DNA of 64,000 bases, taken from the NCBI RefSeq assembly GCF_030272615.1, contig NC_081413.1, positions 605,988,709-606,052,708 of the forward strand, given 5' to 3'. This document shows, in pieces, positions 1-11,484 of the stretch. A program made the translations under genes and the position numbers. The stretch is from Cryptomeria japonica. Taxonomy: Eukaryota; Streptophyta; Pinopsida; Cupressales; Cupressaceae. How positions within the stretch are numbered: position 1 is the first letter of the stretch; each line of letters opens with the position of its first letter. The notes beneath the pieces are model-generated. The model worked only from the letters and a program-made list of their open reading frames with translations, made no database searches and was not told the DNA's origin.

Positions 1-56
1 TACAGTATCAATAGTAGAGCTAGCAACAACATATCTAGTAGTAGAGCTAGTTGATT

Positions 57-410
57 ACCCATATCCATATCCAAATATAGATACACCGTAAGCAAAGATA
101 GGGACAGGGGTAACATTGAGAGCTTATAAAGGACTCACCCTGTCAAAGAATTAAACTTTGGATCGCTGAACCCAACTATTGAATCCTCTTAATTACCAAA
201 AAAAAAAAAAAAAAAACATAAAAAATAGATCCAAAACGTTAAAAACAAAGCATAAATATATAATTCCCACACCCATATCCATATCCACACCACAAGTAAA
301 GATAGGGACATGGGTAACCTTGACAACTTATAAAGGAGTTTCCCTATCAAAGAATTAAACTATGGATTGCTGAACTCAGCTACTGAATCTTCTTAATTAC
401 TAAAAAAATT
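57..410. repeat. imperfect direct-repeat dimer with A-rich ends
   Basis: Two related stretches of about 140 bp start near 58 and 272 (period about 214). Each carries the word CCCATATCCATATCC, then a GATAGGGACA-GGGTAAC block, then CAAAGAATTAAACT, and each ends in an A-rich run. No reading frame is supported. The A-rich ends could mean two retroposed copies, but no pol III boxes or target duplications were recognised. The following 411-624 is AT-rich with nothing else visible. Confidence 0.5.
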
Positions 411-624
411 AAAAAATAAATAAAAACAAGTGTCATGTACTGGCTAGTACTTGTCATTGTTAGTTTTCTAATTAATTGTAATTGTAATCTTAATTTTAGA
501 TCTAATTATAATTATAATTATAATTTTAAGGTTTAATAAATTAATTATTAAAAGTAATTATTATTATTATTTTATTTTTACCATATATTAAGTATATAAA
601 TTTGTAAATTTAATATATCAAAAT

Positions 625-636
625 ACATATTTTGTA
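625..636. other. left target-site duplication of LINE-1
   Basis: ACATATTTTGTA here is repeated exactly at 24975-24986, directly after an A-rich tail. A 12-bp duplication with a poly(A) side is the expected signature of target-primed reverse transcription by a LINE. It fixes the outer limits of the left nest. Confidence 0.85.
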
Positions 637-2164
637 CTGCCGCTCTCCTCGCACTCAATGAAAATAATCTTGTGGAATGCCAAAGGCATTAATGCCTCTA
701 ACAAAAGAAAAAGAGTTAAGAAACAACTTGATTCTTTAGGAGCATATATTGTTTTGCTTCAAGAAACCAAAATCTCGGATGACACTTTCCAAAATACAAT
801 CCACAAATGGGAAAACTGGAAATTTGCACATGTGCCAGCATAGGGAGCTTCTGGAGATATTGTTTCATTATGGAATCCTAAGACTTTAGTCGTAGAGATT
901 AGTAAGCAAGGTAACAACTGGCAAATGTTGAATGTTAAAAGTTTTGATCTCTCCTTCAACTTGATTAATACTTATGGTCCTACCTCCACTCATGATAAAA
1001 AGAGACTTTGGGATTCTCTAACTTTTATCATTTAGCAGTAAGAAGACCATCATATGATACTTGGAGGAGATTTCAATGCACTTACTTTACTACAAGAGAA
1101 AAAAAGAAGGTATTTGCCCCCCTCCAAAGGCAATTGAAGGTTTCTACACATTCATAGTAGATAATGCTCTAATTGATGTTATACCCAAGAAGGGCTTTTT
1201 TACTTAGACCAACAGAAGGAAAAATTTCTTACAAATAGTGGGAAGATTGGATAGATTTCTAATATCAAACTGTTGGAAAATTCAGAATTATAGCATTGAA
1301 TCTGATGTTTTGCCTTTAACTTGGTCAGATCATTGTGCTATTTCATTACTTATCACAAACGCTAACCCTCAATCAAGGAATAAATTATCCTTTAAATTTG
1401 AAAGAATGTGGTTTAGGAACCCTTTTTTCCATCCCCTCTTGCGTCAATGGTGGGTTAGTGCTCCCTTTTGTCATGGTACAAAAATGTTCCAATTTTTCAA
1501 GAAAATGCAACATATGAAATCCCACATTAAAGTGTGGAATATACAGGTATTTAAGAATGTCTTTATGGAAAAGAAAGAAGTTGAAAAAGAACTGAGAGAA
1601 ACACATGAACATATCATTCAGCATGGATTAGACCCAAAGACTTATGATAAGCAAAAACAATTGCAATCAACTTGGGAAGAGTTATGTAAGAGAGAAGAAG
1701 TTTATTGGCATAAAAAATCTAGAGAATTATGGCTAAAAGGAGATAAGAACACTAGATTTTTCCATGCACCTGCTAGAGCTAATCGAGTTGCCAACACAAT
1801 CTTTTCTATTAATGATGCCAAATCATGCAAGAAAAGTATTTTAGATTCCACTAATCCACTTCGAATTCTCACAATTTCAAATCCTCCTATTGGATCAGCT
1901 ATGTGGAATTTCATGATCTCTTCAAGGGAAATAGCTTCCAATTATGTCTCCTGGGAGGTACACAATGGTGAATCAACACTTTTTTGGACTAACTTGTGGA
2001 ATGGCTATCTTCCACTTAATCAAATTCAACCTTTGCAAACTGTAATTCATTTTTTCATGGACACCTGGGGTACTAAACTCATTGATTATGTTCAAGGTAT
2101 TGAAATTCATTCAAGGAAAGTTACACAATGTCATACCATACAATCTTGGATGTACACAATGCCA
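637..2164 (+). pseudogene. LINE-1 ORF2 remnant: endonuclease, RT deleted
   Basis: The product would be the plant L1-type endonuclease/reverse transcriptase. The frame opens at ATG 658, only 21 bp inside the element, with the endonuclease start ILWNAKGIN and the catalytic-Glu region LLQETKI. It then shows GGDFNAL (about 1066), RLDRFL (about 1244) and SDHCA (about 1328), all endonuclease landmarks. In-frame stops occur at 841 and near 1034, and there is a frameshift between about 1090 and 1235. After the linker ending FFHAPARANR (about 1760-1790) the frame jumps directly to a post-RT segment with the motif STLFWTNLWNG (about 1975). All RT palm motifs are absent, so an internal deletion of roughly 2 kb is inferred. 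No ORF1 precedes it, so the copy is 5' truncated. It continues at 22982 after the F insertion. Confidence 0.8.
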
Positions 2165-2655
2165 TCCAATGTCATGATCATGCCATGAATCAAACCGGTT
2201 AGCCCCAAAGATATGTATGCATGCATGATTAACAATTGGGCCAAAATATGTCATTCAGGTCTTCATCAACACCACCTGAGACATAACTTCCCATTCCATG
2301 TTATCGAGGCTAATGCAATGATCTCCAACCTCATTGTCTTAAACAACCTGCAAGTACTTGTTATCATTCATGTTGGTAACATCCTGCACATACCAGTTTC
2401 TTGTACCGGGCCATCATCACTAACGGAGCACCTTTCTATGTCTTCTGACATTTTGTGTCATTGTGCATCTGATTTTAATTGATAATCTCCATTCATTGAC
2501 ACAACAATAGTGATTCAATTCTGATCTGTAGGTGTGTAGGCAAGGTTGCCACTACACACACTTGCCATCTAATTTCCTTTCTCTATACCGACAGCACCTT
2601 GTTCTTCAGTCTATCCTCTTCCACTAAGGGGGTGAATAATGTGGTCAATGTGTAA

Positions 2656-2665
2656 CTCCCCCTAA
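2656..2665 (-). promoter_or_regulatory. possible polypurine tract of element F
   Basis: On the minus strand this reads TTAGGGGGAG, just downstream of the end of F gag, where a plus-strand primer site is expected. The sequence to its left (2165-2655) should be 3' LTR, but by eye it does not match the U3 end of the 5' LTR near 22972. It could instead be untranslated internal sequence. No gene is seen in 2165-2655. Confidence 0.3.
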
Positions 2666-2752
2666 GGTCCTGCATCTCCTTCAAGCATTAGGAGATATTT
2701 CTTATGCATTGAATGCACATTGTCGGTCCATGGTCTTCTTCCTCCACACGTG

Positions 2753-4720
2753 CTATGTCTCATTCTTCTTCCCATTTTCAATCATGGGAGAAGGTCTTAC
2801 CTTCTTGTGTGGATGGGTCCTTTCATTTCTGGACTCTGCATCACAACCAGAAGTAGTGCTATAGTAGCACACAACATCCATCCCAACTTCATGATTGGGC
2901 AATCTCTTAACATACTGGTTTGACCATCTTCTTCTGGTCATGTTGCTATTACTGGCAACTGAAACTAGTGGACCTCTTGCTCCTGCAAGAACGTTTCTCA
3001 TTTGACTCCATGCAGGTCTTTATCTTCCATATGCTCTGTATCCATTTCTAAGTTGAGCATAGTTGCTATACCGACTTCCATGTGACTGCAAGTCCTTCTT
3101 GCATTCATAACTTTTGTGGCCAATTCCATTGCAGTTATAACAAATATTATTTGCATAACTAGGAGAGGGGATATGCATGTATCTACTCCTTGATACATTT
3201 TTCTCATATGAATGATATCTATGAGATCCTATATTGTTCCTTCTAGATCTTTTTCTACATTCATTTTCCCTATGGTCATGACCATTACATGCAAAGCAAT
3301 AACTGGAGAAGGATGGCATATGACTTATAAAATTATTCTGCCATGCATGAGGAGATTTTACCAGTCTGGCATCTCCATTTCTCCTTCTCTTAGGATTATT
3401 CATGGATTGTCCATTCTTTGCATTTCCTCCATCTGATCTCTTCTTCTCCCACACTTGTCTTGACATGTGGGTGGTAGCATTTCTTTGTCCTCTACCGGTA
3501 GGAGGTCTTCTTTGTTGTCTTATCATGTTCTTTCTTCCGGTGAAGTTGTCTTCTCCCATCTTCCCTTTTCCTTTGGGATTTTTATTGTTCCTCCTTCTTG
3601 TAGCACCGGTCTTCATTCTTGTATGCAAATCTTCATCGGTTGTAGTTAGATCAACCTTCTTCCTGGGAGCATTTCTAATTGTGAAGTTTCGACCCTTGTT
3701 CTCTCCATTTGAGGAGACAAACAAAATGTCATTGTGGGGGACATTCTTGCTGGTGGAGCATTCACCAGCACCACTTCCTAAACCTTTAGTGTCCTTGGCA
3801 TGCTTTTTCTTTTTCAACATTTTGTCCAAGGCATCGCTGCTGTTATCAAACCGGATTCTTACCTTGAGCTCATCCTAACATTTCTCAAGGTCATTTTGGA
3901 GAATCTCCATTTCTCCAACCAGCTGTTGATATTCTTTATCTTTCACTTCTAGCTCAAAGGCTAGATCACTGCACTGACACTCCTTGGTGTCTCCTTGTTG
4001 AGGCTTCATCTCTGAGATGCATTTCTTAGACTCTTCAAGGCATTTGATCAACCGGTTCTGCTCCATAATAGCAACATTCTTGAATAGCTTGTATTCAATT
4101 CTTATTCTTCTGAGTTCTTCAAGTGCATTTACAAGCTCTCCTTCAAGATCAACTTATGCTTCCTCTTCTTCTTCACCTTCACTATCACTACCAAACACAT
4201 CTTGCTGGTAGGAGTGATCTGCATGATCATTTTCAGATGTGTGACTCTCATCTTCAGATTCATGAGCCATGAAGAGGTGGATTCCTTCTTCATCAAGGCT
4301 ACGGCTACTAGTAGATCTGCCTTCATCATCTACAGATACATGAGATGCATTTCTCATTCTATCTTCACAAGTCGGTTCTGCAGTAGTAGGCTCATTTCCA
4401 TAGAGCTTCTTCAATCTATCCCATAATCTTTTTGTCAATCTGCATATGTCCACCTGTGAGGAGACATCACTGGATATCCCACTAAGTATAGCCTTCATAG
4501 CTGCTTCATTGTACTGGTTTCTTCTCTCTGCATCCGAATCCATGGGAGGACTGACTTTACTAGGGCAGCCATTGACAATAGACATCCATACATCATACCC
4601 TAGAGAGGATAAGTGAACTTCCATTCTACAACTCCAAATGGAATAATTAGACCCATCAAACACTGGAGTTGGGATTGACACTAAACAGACCATTGTGTCC
4701 TTAAGAAAAAATCTACCCAA
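2753..4720 (-). pseudogene. element F Gag (UBN2-type, coiled coil, two CCHC knuckles)
   Basis: Capsid/nucleocapsid protein of a Copia-like element. From Met at 4720 the protein has the Copia Gag N-terminus (FDGSNYSIWSCRME, then LWDRLKKLYGN). Next come an acidic stretch ending in a run of Glu (about residues 170-188), a coiled-coil segment (about 4130-3875), a basic region, and two zinc knuckles, CFACNGHDHRENEC (about 3290) and CYNCNGIGHKSYEC (about 3130). All pieces are in one frame. Stops occur at 4154, 3875 and 3020, and the frame stays readable to about 2753. The domain order is that of Gag without any Pol. The plus-strand frames over this region are antisense shadows. Confidence 0.75.
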
Positions 4721-4751
4721 GTTGGAGAAAGATCATCTGACTAGGAACCTA

Positions 4752-4764
4752 GGCTTTGATACCA
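4752..4764 (-). promoter_or_regulatory. primer binding site of element F
   Basis: The minus strand reads TGGTATCAAAGCC, close to the tRNA-Met primer site TGGTATCAGAGC used by plant Copia elements. It lies two bases from the LTR edge at 4767, and the gag start follows about 30 bases downstream. Confidence 0.8.
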
Positions 4765-4766
4765 AT

Positions 4767-6459
4767 TGTTAGACACAATGTACCATTGAGAGTAGGGTGA
4801 ATCATTTCTTTTCAATCTTTTCCCTTTAACTATCCTATGTGTGTATACTAGTTATTAGATCTAACTCAATGCAAACTTACCTGTTAGTGGGGAGACTAAT
4901 CACAAATGTAATCACACTTAAAGGGACATCACATAACACCAGCATATACGAGGAAAACCCAAGATGGGAAAAACCTCGGTGAGAAGTGCTACTGGAGTCT
5001 ACTGCTCCAATCCAGCCTCACAATGAATCTCTAATTACAATGTTTAGGGAACCAACCCAAGGAGCACCAACCCCTGATTTTAGGGCACCAACCCAAAAAG
5101 CTACAACCCCTACACCTAGCTACAACTCGGTGAATACAAAGCATAATCATTTACAAGTTAATAGCCTTGTTACAAATGGATTTTATAACACTTTTGCAAA
5201 TCTCACCATTGGATCTCTTGTTCGGATCACTATCAGTTCTCTTCCTCACCATCTCACTATTGCAACCTTATCTCCTGCTACAACCTTATTAGTTCAGCCT
5301 ATTCTCCTTCTCCACCAGTTCTCTCTTAGTCGGATCTCTGCTTGCCTACTCTGCACTCTTCTACAACTCTTCACTACTAGTTTGGTCACCACCAGTTACC
5401 TCACTATTGTTGGTTGAACTCTTCAACCATAGACTCTCTCACACTCAGTCTCTCTTCAGATATTCATTGAGTACTTGATTGATCTTCTCTAAAATGCAAC
5501 AACCCTCTCTCATTCAGCAGCTTGTCGATTCCTTTAACCTCACCAGTTAAACCTTTGCCAAAACCTATTACCGGTTGTTTCCCTGCTGCTCGATCTCTAT
5601 GATCCTCTATAGCTATCACACTTCATCTACTTTTCTATTTGGCCTTGTGCATCACTTTGCAAAATCTCTCTCTCTGAGGAATCATAAACTTCTATCTTTG
5701 GCCTCCATATTTATGATCAGACATTCTTGCCAAAAGCAACATTCAAACTTGGCGTCTTAAGGGTTTCTTCCATTGATAATGAGGCATATTGAATCTAGTC
5801 ATATCTCATTCGATTTGAGCTCCAAGACAACTTTCTGCACATCACCACCATTAACGTGCCTTCCAATACATATTTGATGTTTAGCAAACACAGACAGTCA
5901 GTCAGCGAGACACAAGATCAATCACCATTAATGGTTTGTAGGTTTCATCACCAACCTCATCCTGCACCTGGACACTCTGCATCAATCACCTCAATTCGAC
6001 CTTCCTCGATCCGCACACCTCTGCAACACCTCCCATGATTTACGGGGTCTACAATTAATATCAACCAACTCTATAACAACTTCGTAGGTATACACTCCAT
6101 CTACCACTGCATGCATGTCCACCACCTTGACTCCACGTGGCACCTTTGTTGACATCCACCTTAGCTTGGACCTTTGTGTCGGTTCAAACAAGATCACCGA
6201 CCAACCACTCAACCAGTCTTTTTTCCTACCGATTCACTAACCCTACCAGTATCTCACACTTTACCGGTTACCCTGCATGTCTGCACTTTATTGATCTATC
6301 GGTGGAACCCCTTAACTAGTAGCCAGACATGTCTATCCATAGCATGCACATTCTCATTAGATAGGAGTACATCACTTAGCCTCTTTACTTCCTTACCGGT
6401 TCTCATGCTCATCGGTAGCCATCCTGATGACACCATGTCATCAACCTTCAACTGATTCC
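4767..6459 (-). repeat. element F 5' LTR, first part
   Basis: On the plus strand this begins TGTTAGACAC next to the primer site, so it is the LTR inner edge. The sequence is pyrimidine-rich on the plus strand with many ACCGGT words and no supported gene. It is cut at 6459 by element A and resumes at 22201. Together the two parts make an unusually long LTR of about 2.4 kb. The last five bases (6455-6459, ATTCC) pair with ATTAC at 22196-22200 as A's target duplication, one base having changed. Confidence 0.6.
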
Positions 6460-7951
6460 TGTTGGCATTACAATAGAAAGGAGATTGTTGGCATTTCAAT
6501 AAGGATATTGAGAAGGTTGTTGGAGATAGTTGATATAACTAAAGAAGGCTTATTACTGCCTTAATAATATTATTTTGTCATTGATGTCAAGAAATTGATT
6601 TTTTGATTCAGTATGATGTTGCCATATCTTCAGAAGTATGTGTTGATGAGTATTAGGAGGTCGGTAAGTGACACAGAAAGAATGTGATAATAAAGGGGAG
6701 ATATAAGTTATTCAATGGGCAACTATTACCGAGTTAGACAATGATGAGATCATGTTGTTTTGATTGTTCTGATATCCTACACATGTTGTTGATTATAAGT
6801 TTAATATTGTATTATGTCACCAAGCAAGGAGCCTAGTCGGTAAACCCTAAGGTTATCAATATCGGTTAACGAAGTCAGAATGTCTACCGAGCGAAGTTCA
6901 ATATTAACCGAGTAACAACCAAGTTATAATAGATTGCATTGGATGGATAAAAACATTATTTAATGAAGGATGCTGATGAGCTGGAGATGAATAAATGATT
7001 GGTTTATCATGCAAGAAGTTTGTTAAGAATCTACGGCAATGAAAATACAGGAGAAAGATCTACAGCACATATTGAACTGCAATAACCTACCACAAGTTCC
7101 TAGGAAGAAATGCAAGTTCCAAGGTGAGGTAAAACATTTTCAGATCAAAGGATATATTGAACCTAGCCAATTTTGATGATCTGATGGCTAAGATTGATCA
7201 TGGGAAATATGATCAAGGAGATTAAGCGATCAGAAATTGTTTATAAATAAGGAATTGTTGATAAACACTACATGTAGGAAAATGTATGTACAGTGATGCT
7301 ACAGGAATGTTTACCGAGCTCAGAAGCTTGAAGATCTAATTCAAGAAAAGATTGAGAAGCCCAGCAAGCCCATCAAGGGATTAGATAAGTCTTATGACAA
7401 GATTGTTTTGAGCAAATAAGAATCTGCTTTAGCATTTCAGATGTGAAGTTGCAGATATATTTTATTACTGTTGTTTATTTTGTAAGTGACAGGAAATCTC
7501 TTAACCGAGTGGACCTAACAGTCTTATTTGTAAACCCTCTAGCAAGGTAACATTCTGAATGAGTGTTTGAAATCCTTTGACAAGGTCACTTCTAACAAAG
7601 TGCAAGACTCTAACAAGTCTGAGGGAAATCGCTTAACTAGGTCACATCTAGCAATGTGTTTGTAATCTTTAATAGGATTTGCTTTTAACTGAGCATACTC
7701 TAGAAGGGTATATTTCTTAGTGGGTCCGAAATCCCACAATGGTTTTTCCCTATTTGGGTTTCCACGTTAAATCTGGTGTTATATGTGTTGTGATGTTATC
7801 TGTTCATGAGTTTGAATGTTTTATAGTTTTGGTTATGTATTCTAAAGTATAAGCTACCGAGGTTGAATCTGTTGAATATATTGAAGATTAAGTTTGTATG
7901 ATTCACCCCCCCCCCTCTCATCTTGTTTACTATTAGCATCAGAGCTTTACA
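6460..7951 (+). repeat. 5' LTR of element A
   Basis: It begins TGTTGGCATT, ends CTTTACA and matches 20678-22195 almost throughout. A TATA-like TTTATAAATAA lies at 7239-7249. Near the 3' edge is GATTCA followed by ten C and TCTCA (C-run at 7906-7915). The words ACCGAG and its reverse complement recur. The LTR is 26 bp shorter than its partner because the 3' copy has a 23-bp duplication and a longer C-run. Confidence 0.9.
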
Positions 7952-7953
7952 AT

Positions 7954-7963
7954 TGGTATCAGA
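7954..7963 (+). promoter_or_regulatory. primer binding site of element A
   Basis: TGGTATCAGA starts two bases after the LTR end and matches the first ten bases of the plant tRNA-Met primer site. The bases after it (TTTG) depart from the usual GC. Confidence 0.8.
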
Positions 7964-8015
7964 TTTGTGGACTCCGGAAGAAAATTTTAAAGGTACTTGA
8001 GGAAAAGATCCGTAG

Positions 8016-8381
8016 ATGTATAAAAGGGATGCACCAAAGCTGAACAAGTCAAGTTTCTCCACATGGCAGAAAAAGATGAAGCTGCACTTATCAGGAATTG
8101 TAGAATATGCAACATATTATTTGGAGAATGATTACATAGCACCAAGCACCAACCCGATGACCTTGGAAGAGATAAAGGCAAAGCAAGAACATATTCAAGC
8201 TATGATTGAAATAACATCAGCATTCACCGACTCAAAGTTTAATGATCTAGAAGGTTGTAATGATGCAAAAGCAATGTGGACCAAGCTCATATCTGTGTAT
8301 GGTGGTGATGAACATGTCCAAAGAGCAAAATTAGATAGTCTAAGAGGACAACTTGAATCTATGAGAATGAATGAAGGTGAG
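8016..8381 (+). pseudogene. element A Gag-Pol, N-terminal 122 codons
   Basis: Start of the Copia Gag: Met at 8016, the STWQKKMKLHL segment (the Copia Gag Trp motif), then DAKAMWTKLISVYG and a Leu-Arg-rich helix. The first ATG after the primer site in this frame was taken as the start. The frame is cut after Gly-Glu at 8381 by element B and resumes with Asn-Ile-Asn-Gln at 16421. The exact 5-bp repeat GTGAG at 8377-8381 and 16416-16420 marks the cut. The apparent continuation to 8408 is LTR sequence of B. Confidence 0.9.
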
Positions 8382-9517
8382 TGTTACTACTTATTAGATT
8401 GCCATTAGTTTTATGTCAAAGTTATACTATATACTCTAGTAGGTTATCTATTACCAAAATATTCAATCGGTATGCATAGTCTAGTCGGTTACACAAGAAA
8501 GCAGTCACAGAATGCAGTGTACACCGAGCTGTCTACTGAGTATCTTTACATGTCTACCGAGCCACAAAGATGACACATCGAGCTGATTTACACCGAGTGA
8601 AACGTGTTACCAGATTCATTGAACCTGGACATGCATATGAAAACATGTTACCAGATCGAGGCACATCTAACTATTATCACATTGGAAATTGTACTTAAAG
8701 ATTATGTATGATTTTGAAGTTATCTAACCAATGAAATATTTTGCATGGTTATTCATTCAATAAATCATGTTTGTAAGATCGAAGCAATGAATTGGATCAC
8801 CGTCATAAGAGATCTATTTATACAACATGAGTTAAGAGTTAAAGGTGTGTGCATGAGTGTAAGAAGACTGTTACAAAGACACAGAGGTCACCGAGAAGGT
8901 TTTCAGAGAACAGTCAAAGAATAGAGTAAACAGAAGGGTTTACCGAGTTACTATATGGGTTACCGAGGTATGCTATAAGCAAGGTAATCTATTCTGAGCA
9001 CATAGAATCTGCTATAACATTCCAGATGTAAAGTTGCAGATATTTGTAATAATTTTATTGTAATATTTTGAAGTTGTAAGAGAAACTTTTAATAGGGTAA
9101 AAGACTCTAATCAAGTCTATAAATTATAAAGCCTCTAACCAGGTGCAACATTTAGATGAAGTGTTGAAAAATACTTTAGCAAGGTAGATCTAACAGATCT
9201 TGTTAACAACAGGGTATGCTATCAGAACTAGCTAAACATGTAGCTCTAATTGAGCACTCTTTATTATTGCAGTAATGAAGTTGTGGGTGCCATCCCCACC
9301 ACATTTTTTCTCTCTAACCAAGAGTTTCTATGTAATCAAAATGTATGTGTTATAGAGTGAACCATGTATGATTGTTATCCATTTGTTTTAGTTTTATATT
9401 ATGTTACTGCACTATTCGGTTTATGCATAATAGTAAAGATATTGTTGAAGAAATGTTTTGAAGTACTGATTCACCCCTCCCCTCTCAATACATTAGCTTT
9501 CCATATTGGGCCTAACA
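8382..9517 (+). repeat. 5' LTR of element B
   Basis: It begins TGTTACTACT, ends GCCTAACA and matches 15277-16415 over its whole length, with scattered mostly transition differences. A TATA-like TCTATTTATACA lies at 8813-8824. A C-rich GATTCACCCCTCCCCTCTCA block lies near the 3' edge (about 9467-9486). ACCGAG words recur. ORFa opens inside this LTR at 9364. Confidence 0.9.
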
Positions 9518-10902
9518 AATGGTATCAGAGCTTGAATCTTGGAAAAGGTTTTAACTGCCTAAAGAGAAAGATCTTATCAGTGGAAGGCTATAAACAATCT
9601 CGGAGGATTGTGTATCTGCAAGAAGAGTTGGATCATGCTAATCAAGTGATTGCAGACATGCAAAGGCAAATGCAAAAATCTCTGAAAGTGAGAAGAAGAT
9701 TATCTAATGATTTGCAAGACTCTCAAGAGTTAGTGGAACAAATTGAGGCATCATCTGAGAATAGTATATCTAAAGAGACTGAGGAAATGATTGGAGTATT
9801 GAAAGAAAAGAACAAAGCACTGGCTGATCAACTAAAAGCAATGAAAAGGGAACATGAACATTTCAGCACACAGATGACTGAAAATCTAGATGCATTGAGA
9901 ATAGATGAGGATGAAGTAAGAGATCTAGAAAGAGAGAAACAACAACTTGAAGTCTTAGTATCTGATAAGAATGATGAAATCATAAGGTTAACTGGAATTC
10001 AACAAAACCTATCAGATCAACTAGGTTATGCACATCATGAAGCAATTCTGAAGAATGATGAGAATCAAGCATTGAAACTTGAAGTATCAAGGTTGACCGA
10101 TGAACTTGAAATAGAGAAGAAATCCAAAGAAACACTAAAGAAGAGCTATGAAGCATCAAAGATGTTGGATGAGCAACTAAATACAAGAAGACCCAACAAA
10201 GATGCAGGACTCGGTTACAAAGGAAAAGACTCTACCGAGAAAGGAATTCATACTACCGAGAGAGGAGAATCATCAAAGCAAGTTGGAAACAAGAATAACA
10301 TCAAAAGAAAGAAGCCTATTTGCAACTACTATGGAAATCAAGGTCACACTGCTAACATATGCCAAATCAGAAAAGGTAAGCAACCGAATGCCACTAAGTC
10401 CAATGGTTATTGTTACAATTGCAATAAATATGGTCACACATCTAATTAATGTAGGACAAAGTTTGTTAACAATTATCAAAAGGCAAAATTCAAAGGGTTT
10501 TGTAAAAACTACAATAGATATGGACATAGTACCGAGAAGTGCTGGTTTAAGCAAAAGAACTATATGTGGTATGCACATCGAGCAAATGCTAGAGGTTACA
10601 GAACTCACACAGATCCTTACCAACGGTATTCTACAGTACCATGGGATTACAATACAAGGATATGGTGTGAATGTTGTGGAAGATATGGACATATAAGTGC
10701 CAACTCTTTTATAAGGTTTGGGATGTACAACTGAAGATCATGGAGAAATCCTGGTATGGCATGTTTTCATTGTCACAAAGTTGGACACTTAGCTGGAGAT
10801 TGCAGAGATCAACCTACAAAAGACACTAAAGAAATAAAAGAAAAATTAAAGATGATTTGGAAAAAGAAGGAAACTGTGTCAAATGAAGAAAGCATTACCT
10901 AA
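9364..10902 (+). pseudogene. element B ORFa: coiled-coil protein with five CCHC knuckles
   Basis: Probably a nucleic-acid-binding Gag-like structural protein. The frame opens in the LTR at 9364 with a hydrophobic stretch (about residues 5-28) and runs through the primer site. A long heptad-rich coiled coil follows (about residues 75-275, many Glu/Lys/Leu), then five CCHC-type knuckles near 10320, 10411, 10501, 10668 and 10761. In this copy knuckles 1 and 3 have Tyr for the second Cys and knuckle 4 has Ser for the last Cys. Copy C keeps those cysteines, so the changes here are decay. In-frame stops lie at 10447-10449 (CAA to TAA) and 10732-10734. The natural end is the TAA at 10900. Whether the LTR-encoded part is translated is unknown; no ATG occurs between the primer site and 9658. 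No database family was recognised for the whole. Confidence 0.7.
9520..9531 (+). promoter_or_regulatory. primer binding site of element B
   Basis: TGGTATCAGAGC is an exact plant tRNA-Met type primer site, two bases after the LTR end. It lies inside the open ORFa frame. Confidence 0.9.
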
Positions 10903-11484
10903 CGAGTTAGGTGCACCTATTCCAAATTAATTGGTAAAGGTATGAAGGGACTGCATTCTTTGAAGGTTAAAATCTTAACAGTTCCTATTCTATTATGTAC
11001 TTAATTCAAAATCTGCATAGTTAAGATGTAATACTATGCTTCAAATTCTATCAAAGTCTTTTGAAGCACTTTACAGGAAACTTGTCAAGTCGGTAAATAC
11101 AAGATGCTTGTCAAGTCGGTAAATGAAGGAAGTTTGGTTACTCGATTAAAATGAAAAAGAGAGTAAATTGGTTAAAGAGGAACTGAGTGCATTTAATGTT
11201 TTGACCTAATCCGCACAGAGCCCGATAAGGTATTTTGTGTACTTAAAAGCATTTTTGTGGTCATTTACACTTACCAAGTTTTCGAGAAAGTAGAGCAAGT
11301 GATTCAAAGGTGATCAAACCTCCTACAAAGAAAATTCAAGGTATTTACATCAAATCTCAACACATTGTTAAGCTGGTTTACCGAGCTTATCTAGTTGCCA
11401 TTATCTGCTAAGTATAAAGCATCTATCATTTGAAATCCTGAAACCCTAAGGACTCTTTGTTAGTTTTTAATTTGAAATCTTCAA
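10903..11484 (+). other. spacer between ORFa and ORFb of element B
   Basis: About 580 bp without a supported frame. It contains repeated CAAGTCGGTAAAT words (about 11095-11122) and several ACCGAG/TCGGT words. The matching part of element C is about 53949-54530. It may hold an internal promoter or splice signals for ORFb, but nothing definite is visible. Confidence 0.5.

Noticed and set aside
3402-3878. Plus-strand open frames over 3212-3878
   Set aside because: Antisense of F Gag, with hydrophobic Ser/Phe-rich translation typical of a shadow frame.
9520-9531. tRNA genes suggested by TGGTATCAGAGC words
   Set aside because: These words at 4752, 7954, 9520, 47340 and 55874 lie at LTR edges as primer binding sites. 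No cloverleaf could be drawn around them.
10202-10696. 164-codon frame overlapping ORFa of B
   Set aside because: Out-of-frame shadow over the knuckle region. The in-frame reading gives the CCHC motifs.
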